From contig CAKUPP010000005.1 of NCBI GenBank assembly GCA_934675165.1, positions 14,966 through 78,965 of the forward strand: 64,000 nucleotides of DNA, written 5' to 3'. A model generated the notes under the pieces. It had not been told where the DNA came from and made no database searches. It saw only the letters and a list, made by a program, of their open reading frames with translations. A program made the translations under genes and the position numbers. This DNA comes from an uncultured Eubacteriales bacterium (GTDB lineage: Bacteria; Bacillota; Clostridia; Oscillospirales; Acutalibacteraceae). Within the stretch, counting starts at the first letter, position 1; each line of letters starts with the position of its first letter. This document shows positions 8,490 to 20,600 of the stretch, one piece after another.

Positions 8490-8885
8490 ATGAACATTAT
8501 TTCAGTAAGTGGCATAGCACTCCTTGCAACATCATTGTCACTTATATTAAAAAAGAAAAATCCGGAATACTCTTTTATAATTGGAGTGATTTCCTCCGTA
8601 ATAATATCAATATGTATTTTATCAGAAATTTCATCCATAATTTCTAGATTAAAGATTATAATATCAAAAACAAATATATCACCGGAATATATAATTATAC
8701 TTCTAAAATCACTGGGCATTTGTTTTATTACGCAATTTTCTTGTGATTCCTGTAAAGATGCTGGCGAAAACGCTTTAGCTTCAAAAATAGAGCTTGCTGG
8801 AAAAATTTCTATATTAATTACAGCACTACCTTTGTTTGAGTCAATTATACAAACAGCACTAAATCTCATAGGAGCAGAAAAATAA
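8490..8885 (+). CDS. spoIIIAD: Stage III sporulation protein AD
   Basis: 131 residues with several membrane segments, matching SpoIIIAD in size and position. The conserved central part includes LLKSLGICFITQFSCDSCKD and the later AGKISIL. Together with SpoIIIAC it forms a membrane part of the SpoIIIA complex. AAGGAGAAAGG precedes the ATG. Confidence 0.92.
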   Translation: MNIISVSGIALLATSLSLILKKKNPEYSFIIGVISSVIISICILSEISSIISRLKIIISKTNISPEYIIILLKSLGICFITQFSCDSCKDAGENALASKIELAGKISILITALPLFESIIQTALNLIGAEK

Positions 8886-10019
8886 ATGAAAAAATTTTTT
8901 ATTTTTATCGTAGTACTGTTTTGTTTGCCTATTTCTGTAAAATCCCAAAATTCAAAAAAATGGGAAGATTTTTACTACGAACAAGCAAAATCAAGCGATA
9001 TACAAAAAATTTACGAAGCTTTACCGCAAAGTTGCTTGACTTTATTAAATAAAATAGGTATAGACGAAATAAATCCAGCAAAAATTTACGATTTAAATTT
9101 CAAAAAAATTATAAAAGTTTTATCTGAAATTACAGGTGCAAAAGTACGTTCACCGTTAACAACTGTATCGGTATCATTAGGAATTTTAATAATTAGCGCT
9201 ACCATCAAAAATTTAAAAGACTCAAAAAATTCCATTAATAACTCCTCAAGTATAATTAATTCCATAACCACGCTGTGCCTATGCGCAAATATTTTAATTC
9301 CTATAATAAGTTTTATAAATTCAGTATCAATAGTAATAAAAGCGTTAACTGATTTTTCACTATGTATAACTCCTGTTCTGGGATCAATAATGATTGTATC
9401 CGGGAAACCACTTCAGGCAGCTTCATATCAAACTTTAATTTTATTTGCAGGTCAAGTTATATCATATATTACTGGAAAATATCTTTCTCCGATTACAAAC
9501 ATTATTTTAGGTATAGCTCTTATTTCTTCTATTTCTTCACACGTAAATGCAGAACATTTTTGTTTTACAGTTCAAAAATTAATAAAAAATATTTTAAAAT
9601 TTACAGCATCTATTTTTACAGGCATTTTAGCACTTCAAAACATAGTGAGCAGCAAAGCAGATTCTATGGCAACAAATACACTAAAATTATCAATTAGCAG
9701 TTTTGTCCCTATTGTAGGAAATGCCATAAGTGATGCCTTTACTACTATGTATGGCTGTATTGACCTATTAAAGGTTGGAGTAGGTGCTTTTGGGATCATT
9801 GCTGGCAGCATTATATTACTTCCTTCTATTATTGAATGTTTGATTTGGAATTGTTTGCTCAGTATATGCGAGTTTATTGCAGATATTTTGGAACTTAAAA
9901 AAATTAAAAATCTTTTTAAATCTATAAACAATGTAATTTCAATTTCTTTTGCAATAATTTTATACGTAGCAATGATTTTAATAGTATCAACAGCAATAAT
10001 TTTAACTTGTGGAGGTTAA
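8886..10019 (+). CDS. spoIIIAE: Stage III sporulation protein AE
   Basis: 377 residues. A signal peptide (MKKFFIFIVVLFCLPISVKS) precedes a polytopic membrane domain of about seven helices, as is usual for SpoIIIAE, the largest integral membrane subunit of the mother-cell channel. The start codon directly follows the spoIIIAD stop, and the next gene begins eight bases after its own stop, so the operon is tightly packed. Confidence 0.93.
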   Translation: MKKFFIFIVVLFCLPISVKSQNSKKWEDFYYEQAKSSDIQKIYEALPQSCLTLLNKIGIDEINPAKIYDLNFKKIIKVLSEITGAKVRSPLTTVSVSLGILIISATIKNLKDSKNSINNSSSIINSITTLCLCANILIPIISFINSVSIVIKALTDFSLCITPVLGSIMIVSGKPLQAASYQTLILFAGQVISYITGKYLSPITNIILGIALISSISSHVNAEHFCFTVQKLIKNILKFTASIFTGILALQNIVSSKADSMATNTLKLSISSFVPIVGNAISDAFTTMYGCIDLLKVGVGAFGIIAGSIILLPSIIECLIWNCLLSICEFIADILELKKIKNLFKSINNVISISFAIILYVAMILIVSTAIILTCGG

Positions 10020-10027
10020 ACAAAAAA

Positions 10028-10513
10028 ATGAACGAAGTCAGAAACTGGGCAACACTCATGCTAGGATGTTTAATTTTATGTGTTATATCCGAATTTTTTA
10101 TTCCAACAGGTAAGATTGGAAAAACAATAAATATCATATTAAGTCTTTTTGTTATGATGTCTTTTTTGAAATTGATTATTCCCAAAAATAAATTATTTTC
10201 TGAATTTCATTTTGATTCTCCAAAAATCAACCTGAAGTCCTATGAAAAATTTCAAAAAAAGATTAATGACCAAACAAATACCCTCGCTGAAAAAAATATA
10301 AAATCCATCATAAAACAACTTTTACTCGACAATAACATCTCTGCTGAAAAAATTGAAATTTTTATGGATAGAAATGAGGACAACTGCATATTAATTATTA
10401 AGTGCAAAATTTATATTTTAAATGAAGACGTCACCGTCAAAGAAAAAATTAAAAATGAAATTGAAAAAAAGCTAAATATAGAAACCGAAATAATATCAAA
10501 AAATGAAGTTTAA
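10028..10513 (+). CDS. spoIIIAF: Stage III sporulation protein AF
   Basis: 161 residues. I chose the ATG at 10028 because GTGGAGGT, at the end of spoIIIAE, lies in front of it. An upstream TTG in the same frame would overlap spoIIIAE and lacks a site. Two N-terminal membrane helices (LMLGCLILCVISEFFIP and IILSLFVMMSFLKLII) are followed by a soluble domain resembling the ring-forming domains of secretion systems. Confidence 0.9.
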   Translation: MNEVRNWATLMLGCLILCVISEFFIPTGKIGKTINIILSLFVMMSFLKLIIPKNKLFSEFHFDSPKINLKSYEKFQKKINDQTNTLAEKNIKSIIKQLLLDNNISAEKIEIFMDRNEDNCILIIKCKIYILNEDVTVKEKIKNEIEKKLNIETEIISKNEV

Positions 10514-10536
10514 TAAATTGTGAGGTATATTGAAAA

Positions 10537-11124
10537 ATGAACTCAAAACCCCAAAGTTACGAATTAGTAAAAAATTATATCATAAAATGGATATCTCAAA
10601 AAAAGCGTGGCCAAACCGTTGTCATTCTTGCAGCAATAGGTTTAATTTTTATCACTTTGCCAAATTTTTTAAAAAAAGAGCCACCAACTCAAGCGTGTAC
10701 TGCAAGCACTAAACCGAATTCAGATGAAAAACGTGAAAAATTGCAACAAAATTTAGAAAATATAGTTTCTGAAATAGAAGGTTCGGGTAAAGCGCGTGTT
10801 TTAATAACTTTTGCAAGTACAGCAGAAACAATTTATGCAACTGAAGAAAAAAAAAATAAAGAAGCTTCAGAAGATAAATCAGGAGGAGAGATAACAAGAA
10901 AAAAAGAAAGCAATGACTGCGAAAAAAAATACATAACAATAAAAGATTCACAAGGCACAGAGCATGCTCTCGCAGTGACCGAACTTGAGCCCAAAGTAAA
11001 GGGCGTAATTGTAATTTGTCCCGGAGGTGATAATCCTATAGTAAAAAATAGAATTACAGAAGCTGTAACAACTGCGCTATCCATAACTTCAAAACATGTA
11101 TGTATAACTAAATCAATAATTTAA
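10537..11124 (+). CDS. spoIIIAG: Stage III sporulation protein AG
   Basis: 195 residues: one N-terminal membrane helix (VVILAAIGLIFITLPNF), a charged linker, and a ring-building domain. The domain contains IVSEIEGSGKARVLITFAS and the later VKGVIVICPGG, characteristic of SpoIIIAG. In Bacillus it forms a large ring in the intermembrane space of the forespore. The lysine-rich insert at about 105-125 is the low-complexity beta-triangle insertion region seen in this family. Confidence 0.93.
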   Translation: MNSKPQSYELVKNYIIKWISQKKRGQTVVILAAIGLIFITLPNFLKKEPPTQACTASTKPNSDEKREKLQQNLENIVSEIEGSGKARVLITFASTAETIYATEEKKNKEASEDKSGGEITRKKESNDCEKKYITIKDSQGTEHALAVTELEPKVKGVIVICPGGDNPIVKNRITEAVTTALSITSKHVCITKSII

Positions 11125-11140
11125 AATCGGAGGAATCACA

Positions 11141-11701
11141 ATGAAATTTCATAAACGTCAAATTATTTTAGCTTCACTTGTAATAGCATTAGGAACGGCA
11201 GTGTATTTAAATTGGCAATTTTCAGATTCAAAAAGCATACCTTCAACAAACATTTTAGAATCCGCTAAAGAATTTGGAGAAGCAAAATATGTTAATAGTA
11301 CAAAAATGGCTGATAAATCAGAGCCTCCCACTTCAACTGAACCAAATTCAAAAAAATATTATTTTGCGCAAGCACAATCAAATCGACAAAAAGCTAGAGA
11401 AGATGCAGAAGAAAAATTAAAATCTCTTTCATCTGAACAAAATTTATCTGATGAGATAAAAGAAGAAATAAAAAAACAAATTGAAAATTTATCAAAAAAT
11501 GTTCAACAAGAGGCAAGCATTGAAAATTTAATAAAAGCCAAAGGATTTGGTGATTGCATTGTATCTATCCAAAATGGAGAGTGCAGCGTTATAGTCTCTC
11601 CGGAAAGTTTAAACGAAAGTTCTGTGATAATAATAAGAGATATAGTAACTGGTCAATCAGGAATACCTGCAGATAAAATAAAAATAATAGAAGCAAAATA
11701 A
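11141..11701 (+). CDS. spoIIIAH: Stage III sporulation protein AH
   Basis: 186 residues. One N-terminal membrane helix (IILASLVIALGTAVYLNW), a low-complexity linker and a C-terminal ring domain, including the AKGFGDCIVSI segment. SpoIIIAH binds SpoIIQ across the intermembrane space. Last gene of the operon, preceded by CGGAGGAATC and followed by a strong terminator. All eight spoIIIA genes are intact here, so the sporulation channel appears functional. Confidence 0.93.
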   Translation: MKFHKRQIILASLVIALGTAVYLNWQFSDSKSIPSTNILESAKEFGEAKYVNSTKMADKSEPPTSTEPNSKKYYFAQAQSNRQKAREDAEEKLKSLSSEQNLSDEIKEEIKKQIENLSKNVQQEASIENLIKAKGFGDCIVSIQNGECSVIVSPESLNESSVIIIRDIVTGQSGIPADKIKIIEAK

Positions 11702-11713
11702 TTTCACACAAAA

Positions 11714-11755
11714 AGTGTCAACCATCATTAAAATGGTTGGCGCTACATTTTTTTA
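11714..11755. terminator. Bidirectional terminator between spoIIIAH and the mutase gene
   Basis: AGTGTCAACCA and TGGTTGGCGCT form an 11-pair stem with two G-U pairs. T-rich runs lie on both sides, so it can end the spoIIIA operon on the plus strand and the phosphosugar mutase gene on the minus strand. Confidence 0.85.
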
Positions 11756-11763
11756 ATTAAATT

Positions 11764-13473
11764 TTATTTTATAACGTTTGAAATATACAGCTGGGCATCT
11801 TTTAACGATTTTTCTAATAAGCTTTTATCATGTGATTTAAACATTATATAAAATTTTATTTTAGGTTCTGTACCCGAAGGACGAACAATTATATGATTGC
11901 CATCCTTATAATATATTTTTAAAATATTCGATTTTGGAAAATCTTTTTTCAAAATAGTGTTCTCCCCTACATTTTTAATCTCACCGTTTAAATAATCTTC
12001 TATGAAATCTGGGTTCTCACTATATATTGATAATTTATTTTCTCTAATATTTTTCATAATATTTTTAATTTTTTTTGCACCTTCGCAACCTTTAAATTCA
12101 AAACTGATTGTTTTCTCTCCATAAAATCCATACTTTTGTCGTAATTTTTCCAAAACATCCAAAAGGCTCTGATTTTTATTTTTTTTATAATAAGCAGCAG
12201 CTTCACAAGTAAGTAAAGCAGCAGAAACTGCATCTTTATCACGAGCATAAGTACCACAAAGATAGCCATTACTCTCTTCAAATCCAAAAATATATCGTTC
12301 TTGCTCATTAATTTTTTCTAGTTTAAGTATTTCGGCTGCAATATTTTTGAATCCAGTTAAAACCTCTTTTACCTCCACTTTGTAATCATTTGCTATTTTA
12401 TCAACCATTTCAGTAGTCACAACAGAACGTATTACAAGAGAATTTTTTGGAAGCTTATTTTGCATTTTTCGCATACTCAAAATATAGTAAAGCAGTATTA
12501 CACCTAATTCATTCCCTGTTAAAAGCTTGAAAGTGTTTCCATCTCTAACCATTACCCCTAGCCTGTCCGAATCTGGGTCAGTTGCAAGAATTATTTCAGC
12601 ATTTTCTTTTAAGGCAAGTTTTATCCCAAAATGAAAAACGTCTTCATTTTCAGGATTGGGATATTTACATGTCGTAAAATTTCCATCTGGATATTCCTGC
12701 CCAGGTACAATATATAATTTTTTTATACCAGCTTTCAAAAAAGATGATTTCACAAATTCTTTTCCTGCACCACAAAGAGGAGTATATACAATTTTCAAAT
12801 CAGAGATATCTTCATGACTTAATAATTGCTTTGAAACTTTAGCAAGGTATTCATCGTATACTTTCTGATCTACATTTAAAATCAATCCCTGCGTGGTAGC
12901 TTTTTCAAATTCTATAAATTTTACATCTTTAAATATATCTATGTTTTTCATAAATTCATACACACTAGATGCGGATTCTTCAGTCATTTGAGCACCGTCA
13001 TCTCCGTAACATTTGAATCCGTTATATTCAGCCGGATTATGGCTTGCAGTAATCATTATTCCTGCTTGTGCACCAATATTTCTTACTGCAAATGATAAAA
13101 AAGGAGTTGGAGCCAATCGCTCTGAAATAAAACATTTTATCCCATTTGCAGCTAAAACACTAACAGCTTTTTTTGCAAATACTTCAGAATTATTTCTAGA
13201 ATCAAATGACACTACAACAGTAGACTCATTATATCTACTTTTTAAATAATTGGCCAAACCCTGCGCTGCCCACATTACAGTATAGGAATTCATCCGATTA
13301 GTACCAATCCCCATTATACCACGTAATCCCGCCGTACCAAATTCTAAACTTTTATAAAAACATTCATACTTTTCTGATTGATTATTTTCTATTTTTTTTA
13401 ACTCATTAATGTCACTTTCATTTTTTAAATTATTCATCCAGTAGCAATAAATTTTATTTACATCCACACTCAC
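11764..13473 (-). CDS. pgcA: Phosphoglucomutase/phosphomannomutase family phosphosugar mutase
   Basis: 569 residues from the GTG at 13473, which has GGGGGG eight bases upstream. A GTG 16 codons earlier has no site. The catalytic serine motif TASHNPAEYNG lies in the first domain, the metal loop DPDSDRLG in the middle, and the sugar-binding GFEESNGYL and phosphate-binding RPSGTEPKIKFY toward the end. The enzyme interconverts glucose-6-phosphate and glucose-1-phosphate and feeds cell-envelope sugar synthesis. Length fits the long PgcA-type enzymes of Firmicutes. The gene symbol follows Bacillus and is by analogy. Confidence 0.9.
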   Translation of the reverse strand: MSVDVNKIYCYWMNNLKNESDINELKKIENNQSEKYECFYKSLEFGTAGLRGIMGIGTNRMNSYTVMWAAQGLANYLKSRYNESTVVVSFDSRNNSEVFAKKAVSVLAANGIKCFISERLAPTPFLSFAVRNIGAQAGIMITASHNPAEYNGFKCYGDDGAQMTEESASSVYEFMKNIDIFKDVKFIEFEKATTQGLILNVDQKVYDEYLAKVSKQLLSHEDISDLKIVYTPLCGAGKEFVKSSFLKAGIKKLYIVPGQEYPDGNFTTCKYPNPENEDVFHFGIKLALKENAEIILATDPDSDRLGVMVRDGNTFKLLTGNELGVILLYYILSMRKMQNKLPKNSLVIRSVVTTEMVDKIANDYKVEVKEVLTGFKNIAAEILKLEKINEQERYIFGFEESNGYLCGTYARDKDAVSAALLTCEAAAYYKKNKNQSLLDVLEKLRQKYGFYGEKTISFEFKGCEGAKKIKNIMKNIRENKLSIYSENPDFIEDYLNGEIKNVGENTILKKDFPKSNILKIYYKDGNHIIVRPSGTEPKIKFYIMFKSHDKSLLEKSLKDAQLYISNVIK

Positions 13474-13602
13474 TGCGTTATCCCCCCATAAATAATTGTT
13501 AAACCGATAAAATTTTAACACAATGTATTGGTTTATTCAATTGCTGTAACTAAATTTTTTATAATATTTTGCAAATAAAAAATATTGCCTCACAAATCTT
13601 TG

Positions 13603-14487
13603 CTAAATCACGATAGACATAAATAACAACTTTTCAATTTTATCATATACCATATTTAAACATTCAAGCGGTAAAGGATTTTTTCCTTTACCCAATTCTA
13701 TGGTAAATCCGGGCTTGTGAATTTTTTCTATAAACCAATCTTTAAACCCACCCCCTATTGCAAGACCTTCCGGTTGTGATAATGTATATCCAGATGCAAG
13801 TGCAAAAATTTTTGCGATTTTTTCTGAATTTTGAGGAATATTTTCTCCGTATTTCCAATAAATTTCTTCTCCTTGACTATGAAATGCTATAGCATGATCG
13901 AAATTGTATTTTGAACAAATTTTTATAATGGCTTGTGTTTCTGGCTCGCTTTCAGGAAATTCGCCACCATATCGCGTCCAATTTGGAGATATTATACCAT
14001 TCGCTCTTTCTAGTTCATGAAGCTCTCCCCAACCAGCATCATAATTATGATTTAAATCTACACCACGAGCATTTGCCTGCCAAATTTGAGGATGTTCCCT
14101 TTTTGTTTCATCAATCAAATTTTTATATTTCCCCGCTGTTTTGCTACCTGAAATAGATATTTCAACTCCATCGGGATTAACACAAGGAATTATCATTAAT
14201 CCGCGATTTTCTAAATTGTTTTTTAAATTAATACCACAAAAATGATTTTTTTCTTCCAATAATGCACATATTTTATTTAAAAATTTAAATATCACAAGCG
14301 TTGTTAACCATTCCATACCGTGAAAAGCACATGTCCACAAAACCATTTTATTTGTATTACCTAATGTTACAAAATCTATGTCACGGCCGAGAATACTTTT
14401 TCCACACACACCGTGTTTGATATATGATGATTTTTTTGTAATGCCCGAGATAAATGATTTTCTTGAAAAATATGTTGGCTTTTCCAT
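13603..14487 (-). CDS. M14-family zinc carboxypeptidase-like protein
   Basis: 294 residues from the ATG at 14487, which has GAGGGTGAT just upstream. An earlier ATG would include that site inside the gene. The M14 zinc ligands are visible as HGME near residue 60 and a later AFHSQGEEIYW. NARGVDLNHNYD is the substrate-binding segment and FTIELGKG carries the catalytic glutamate. No signal peptide is seen, so it should act inside the cell, like the gamma-D-glutamyl-diamino-acid peptidases that process cell-wall peptides in spore-formers. The exact substrate is inferred. Its transcript probably runs toward the mutase gene. Confidence 0.85.
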   Translation of the reverse strand: MEKPTYFSRKSFISGITKKSSYIKHGVCGKSILGRDIDFVTLGNTNKMVLWTCAFHGMEWLTTLVIFKFLNKICALLEEKNHFCGINLKNNLENRGLMIIPCVNPDGVEISISGSKTAGKYKNLIDETKREHPQIWQANARGVDLNHNYDAGWGELHELERANGIISPNWTRYGGEFPESEPETQAIIKICSKYNFDHAIAFHSQGEEIYWKYGENIPQNSEKIAKIFALASGYTLSQPEGLAIGGGFKDWFIEKIHKPGFTIELGKGKNPLPLECLNMVYDKIEKLLFMSIVI

Positions 14488-14591
14488 AATTGCATCACCC
14501 TCAAAAAAATTATATAACATTTTATTAGTATTAAAAAAACATGTTAAATAGTAACATAAAAATTAAATTTGTAAAAAAATACTATAATATA

Positions 14592-14619
14592 TTGAAATTT
14601 TTTTGCCAATTAGTATAAT
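14592..14619 (+). promoter_or_regulatory. Candidate sigma-A promoter of the giant surface protein gene
   Basis: TTGAAA (14592-14597), a 16-base spacer and TATAAT (14614-14619), about 48 bases before the start codon. The ribosome binding site TAGGAGGTAG follows. Confidence 0.6.
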
Positions 14620-14667
14620 AACAATAAAGTGGTTTTTTTATAGTTAATTTTAGGAGGTAGTAAATTT

Positions 14668-17600
14668 ATGAACAAAAAAACTTTATCTGCGATATTCAAA
14701 AAAATTTTAAATTCACCAATTTCACTCATAATTGGTATCATTTTCATATTGACCGTAATTGCAGGAGCAGCTCTTGCGAAAAACAATGAATATTCGCAAG
14801 GCACATACCTTATTACAAACCCGGTACTCGTGGAAGGTGTGACTGAAATACAATGCTCCATTAGGAGATATGGAGAATCCGAATTTAAACTAGCAGGTAA
14901 CTGCTTGAATTACAAAGATGGAATTTATTTAAACAAAGGTGACGAAATACGTTACTTACTTCAGTTTGAAAATGGATATAACATGATGGTTTCTGACGTC
15001 TCGATTACTGTTAAAGAAAATCCTGATTCATCAAAATTAAAACTAATGCAATATACAAGTAAGGATACTACTACAAGTTTGAGGCCAAATACAAAAATAG
15101 ACAGTTCAAAAATGTATGTAACTGAACCACTCTTCGTAGATCAAAACAGTACATTAGAAATTGTTGGTGTAAAAGCAAATAAGTATACCGTCACAATTAA
15201 AGGAGATCAAAATAACAAAATTAAAGATCAAATAAAAGCGACTCTTTGCAGTTCTTGCCAAGATTCTGCCTCACATTCAACTGAATCTCCTATGAATTAC
15301 GACGAATTTCATAATTGCTATACTGCAGATATACAATACAATCCAAATGAAGAATACCCCCCTGCTATTCACTTAACACGCACTGAAGCATATTCACAAA
15401 CAGAATTAAAAACTTCTGATTTTTCACTTGTAGATTATACAGGAGAAAATGATATCAAAAATTCATTTCTTACCAAAAAGGATAATACAATAACGTTAAG
15501 CGAAAAAAATTTTTATCAAGATCATACTATCATTTTAAACAATCCAGCAAGTACCAAAAATACTTACACGGTTACCAATAATACAGGGGAAACATTATCA
15601 CTTTATACTTCAAAAGAAAAAATCAATCCAAATGGTAACTCATTTTCTGTATCATATGGAGAAGATTGCTTTATTAAAATTGGCAGTGCTGATAACAAGC
15701 TAAAAGCAACTACTAAAAATGGAGAATATATTTTACCAACTGTAACATACAATAATGAAATTCACTATCACCTAAAAAATGTAACTGAAAATATGGCTAT
15801 TAGTAAATCAAGTACAGATACCGATAATAAAATAAAAATATTTGCTCCGTCACAATATGAAGGTGTCAACTTATATTATAAAAGCGGAGACGATAAAACC
15901 GAGTTAACAGACAGCATAATAGATACTTCAAAAAGCGATTCTGTAACTATTGTTGCAACACCAACAAATGGATATGAAAATAATTTTAAAAACATTCAAA
16001 TTTATGCCGTCCCAACAAATATTTTGTATACAAAAAATGATTACGATAATGCCTATGAATTAAATAAAACAATAAATGACTCCACTGATGAACTTTCAGC
16101 TACATTTGAATTTAACCCTTCCTCATATGGAAACGAGAAAACATATCAATTGCTAGTTAAAGGCGACTTAAAATTAAATGAATATGATTTAATCATTGGG
16201 AAAAAATTCGAAAATATCGAAAATATATCTGTGTCTTCCGGTGGAAAAGAGTTAACTTCTTCTACATTAAACTCTGAGAATGAAAGTTCAAATTTTTATA
16301 AAATTTTATACGGGCAAGATGTAGATATAGCTGTTACGCCAAAAGAAAATTACACCTGTGCTAAAGCAGAATTGAATGCAGCAAAAATTTCAAAAAATGA
16401 ACAAGACACCTTAGAAACTTTTGAAAATGTAACATATTCTGACAATAATAATGTACGTACATTTAGCTTAAAAAATATTCGTTCCAATGTTAATACTGCA
16501 CTCACAAATGTCGTGCACGATAACATTACATTATCATTTAGCAAATCTCCTGCAGAAGGTAGTTTTAAATTTAACTGTTCAAACGAAGAAATAACCAAAA
16601 AAATAAATAACAGTAACAAAGCTGAAATTGAATATGGTTCAAAATTAGTGTTCACACTAACACCGCTAGAAGGAGTAGAATTTAAAAACCATATTCAACT
16701 TACGGGAATCGTCAAAGAAAACAACGGGGAACGAAAAATCACTATACCTCGTTCGTCTGACGGATCTTATACACTAAAAAATATTGTAAAAGATGTTATT
16801 ATAGATCCTCCTGCAATAAATACTAAAGTGATGGAGGGAAAATTAAAATTTTTGGGAATGGACATTGATACATCTTTTGCAATTAAATCCGACAGCATAA
16901 AACTTACCAAAGATTCAAGCGGCAAATTCTATAACTTCAATTTTGAATATGGAACAAAAAAATTAAAGTTCGAATTAAAAATTCAACGCAAAAGTGACGA
17001 TACCCATACAGACATTAAGAAGTTTTTGCAACAATATGCAGGAAACGGAGAATATAAACCTACGGACAAACTTTATTATTGTATAAAAGAGCAATCTGAC
17101 AATACACAAATTGCTGGTGATGGAGAATTTAGTGAAGGTAAAGGTAAAAACGGAACAGCTAACTATACTGCAACTCAAATTAATCATAATTGGAATAGTA
17201 TTATAAAACCAGACGACGGAACCATAGAGCTTTCAATTGATACAAATGCAATAAAAAAACCAATTTCAATAAATATTTGGAAAAAGGACTACGATAGCAT
17301 ATATGATGGAGATGATGATCCTGGTGTTACACTTTGGACATTTACACCGGAATATGAAATTGCAGTACCAAATAACTGTGATTTTGATGCTTATTTTGAA
17401 ACAACTCCCTCAGACAGAGAAGAACGTTTACTTCGCCCAAAAGCTAAAAAATATACTGTCGGATATGACTCATTATACGACCATGTCGATGTTAATAACT
17501 ATCCATCTTGTTTGGGATATTGTGGGTGGTGGGATTCCATATTTGGGCCAAAGAAACTTAACATTAAAATAGATTATGGCACTAGGTGTAACAGAGATAA

Positions 17601-20600
17601 TTTTAAAGGGTTTAAAGTTGATTTTATTACAAGACCTTCAAACGATGGGATAGTTACAGACTTTTATAATCAAAATTTTGAATCTGTACGTGGAACTTTT
17701 GGTCAACTTAGCATCACTAATTATTTACCAAAAAATCGATATATTGAAAATGGTGAAGAAGTGACAGATTTACTTGAAAGGACAGTAGAAGGTTCCAAAG
17801 GACCCGACGCTGGAGTCTATAATGATAATGGAGACAATAGATTTAAAAATATATTTGCAGACGTATTTAGCATTTTAAGGACGCCAGAAGAAGCCAAAAA
17901 ACTATCATTTCATAACAATGTAGGAAAAGCTGTAAACTTAACAAAACGACAAGACAACGAAACAAAAACTCATACACTCAAAAATAAACCTAACAGCTTT
18001 TACTGGCCTATTGCATATTTAATATACGAAAATTTGTCTCCGTACACTGGTCACACTGGAGGCCATGAATCAAATTTAATGAATGAACTTAGAGCAAATA
18101 ATAAAGACGGACGCGAAGAAGAACCAAAATACTCCTGGTACAATCGTAGTGATCCCGGTAGCCCAACATTTTTAAACAGAGAAGATCATGTACCTTTATA
18201 CACAAATTTACACTTCAACAAGTGGGGTAAAGATGGCACAAAACTCAGCAATATTCCACAAAGTTCATTGCTACTGAGTCAAATGTTTGAAAACATTACA
18301 AAAGACAATTCTTCTGAAAAAGCAAACGGAAATATTAGTTTTAATGTAGAAGCAACTGCACTTCATAATCCGACAATAACAGTAAACGAAAATAATAAAA
18401 ACGTAGATCACCATGAGTGGTACAACCCTATATTAGATGAAAATTTAAATAAATTAACCTACTTGGTAACAGGTGGCACAAACATAAACAATGTAACTTG
18501 GGATAAGTTTGATATGCATGGTCTTGTCGAAAATTACGTAATGACAAGAGAAGAATTTGAAAATGTAAATTGGGATAATACGCTAAAAAGATTTAGAAAC
18601 GTTCAAGTTTTTCTCAGGCGTAACGCCGCTTTATCTAAAGTCACTGCAATGTACTGCGTAAAAAAGGTAAGACTTACTCCAATATTTGAATCAATGTATT
18701 TTGCAAAAAACTGTACTATAAAATTCCCACTGGCTGCACCCAGTGCACAATTTTACGATGTAAGTACAATAAATGGAAAAAATTACGTTGGACTTGAAAT
18801 GTCCAATATATACAAACAATTAGCAAAACAAGATTCATATAACACTTCTCTTTCATGTAAATTTATAATTAAAGTTGCAAATGAATATATTGATACTTTT
18901 GATCCAAGTAAAATTAGCGTTTCACCAAAAAACTGGGCCGATTTGTCTTATCAAGAATTTACGGATCCTAGTGCACCAGAAGGCAAGTACTACCTCTATA
19001 CAATTAATAATATTTATAAAGATAATCTAGAAATTTTTGTTCCCGAAATAGAAAGAACATCTTACAAAATTACCACTACTAATGACAGAAGTTTATTCTT
19101 TGATAATGATTCAGGAGAAAAATTTATAAACAAAAATGTATACAGTGGCTCTAATTTTACATTCAGAACTGAAGCAAATAACGGTTATGAAAACAAAGAA
19201 ACTCTAACAATAACAGACGTCAAAACAAATAAAACTTACATTTTAGATGACGATAATGATTACTGCGAACTTCCTCAAGGAACTGCTATAAACCGTATGT
19301 CCAGTAGTGCAAGCACGTATAATACGTACACTGTTATGAATATGAGCGAAGACTTTAACATAAAATCTTCAAGGGAACGAAAAAAATGTCTCCTTACTTT
19401 CACGTATCACGAAGGTGCATCTTACAAAGATAACTATGGCAATATTTTAAAAAATGATAATTCAGAAAAAGAAGATACATCTGATTACGAAAAAAGTGTT
19501 GCTTTTGGAACAAATTTTTATTTTGATATCCAGTGCAATGATGGATTTGACCTTACCAAATCCGTTGTAACAGCAAACGGTACTCCTTTAGAGTATATAA
19601 ACGGAAGATACGCCTTAAAAAGCATATCAGAAAATATAGTTATAGAAATCACAGAATTACCCAAAGTCAAGCACAAAGTAATTTTTACAGAACACGAGGC
19701 AGTAACTTTTAAAGACGAAAAAAACAACATACTCAAAGGAGAAAAAGAAGTAGAATATGGTGAATCTCTTATGTTTAAAGTAGAGCTTTCAGATGCTTAT
19801 TCAAATTCCGATTATAAAGTAAAAGCTGAACACTCTTTGACAAATGTTTCAGACACGTTAGAAGAAATTAAAGATGCAGATAATGCAGAAAAAGTAGATA
19901 ACTTCGGTAAATATAAACTTTTGGATATACGTGAAAACTTTCGTATATACCTGGAAGGGCTAGAAGCCAACCAATACTCAGTTGATCTTATTGATGTACC
20001 TGGAATAAAATATTACGATGAATATGGCAATAAAGAATTGTCAGAAACAGGAACGGATGCACAACTCGGAAATTATCATTTTGCCAAAGTAAATTATAAT
20101 GACAAATTTGCTTTTAAGGTAATAGCTGAAGAAGGTTATGATTTGTCTGGATTAAAAATTTATGCAAAAAAAGTAACCAGCAGCACAAGGACACAACTGT
20201 TACCATCAAATGATACCTATACAATCGAAAATATCAAAGAAGATTATATAATTACGGCTGAAAATGTAAATAAAAAAAGCTACAATGTTGAAATTCGATT
20301 TACCGATGGTGTTAAATGTCTTAATGAATCCGGTGAAACGTTACCTAATAATATTACTGTTTCTCACGGAGAAAATTTATCTTTCAGGCTATCACTTGAC
20401 ACAGCGTATAATAAATCAACCCCTCTTGTGTCAATAAAAGGAACTACTAATGCACTCGAGGCAAATTCCGATGGTATTTATACATTAGAAAATGTCACAG
20501 AAAATAAAATAATTGAAATTACCGGAATTTCAAAAAACACTTACACAGCAAAATTCACGAGTACCGAAGGTGTTATATTTAAAAATATAAAAAATAAACC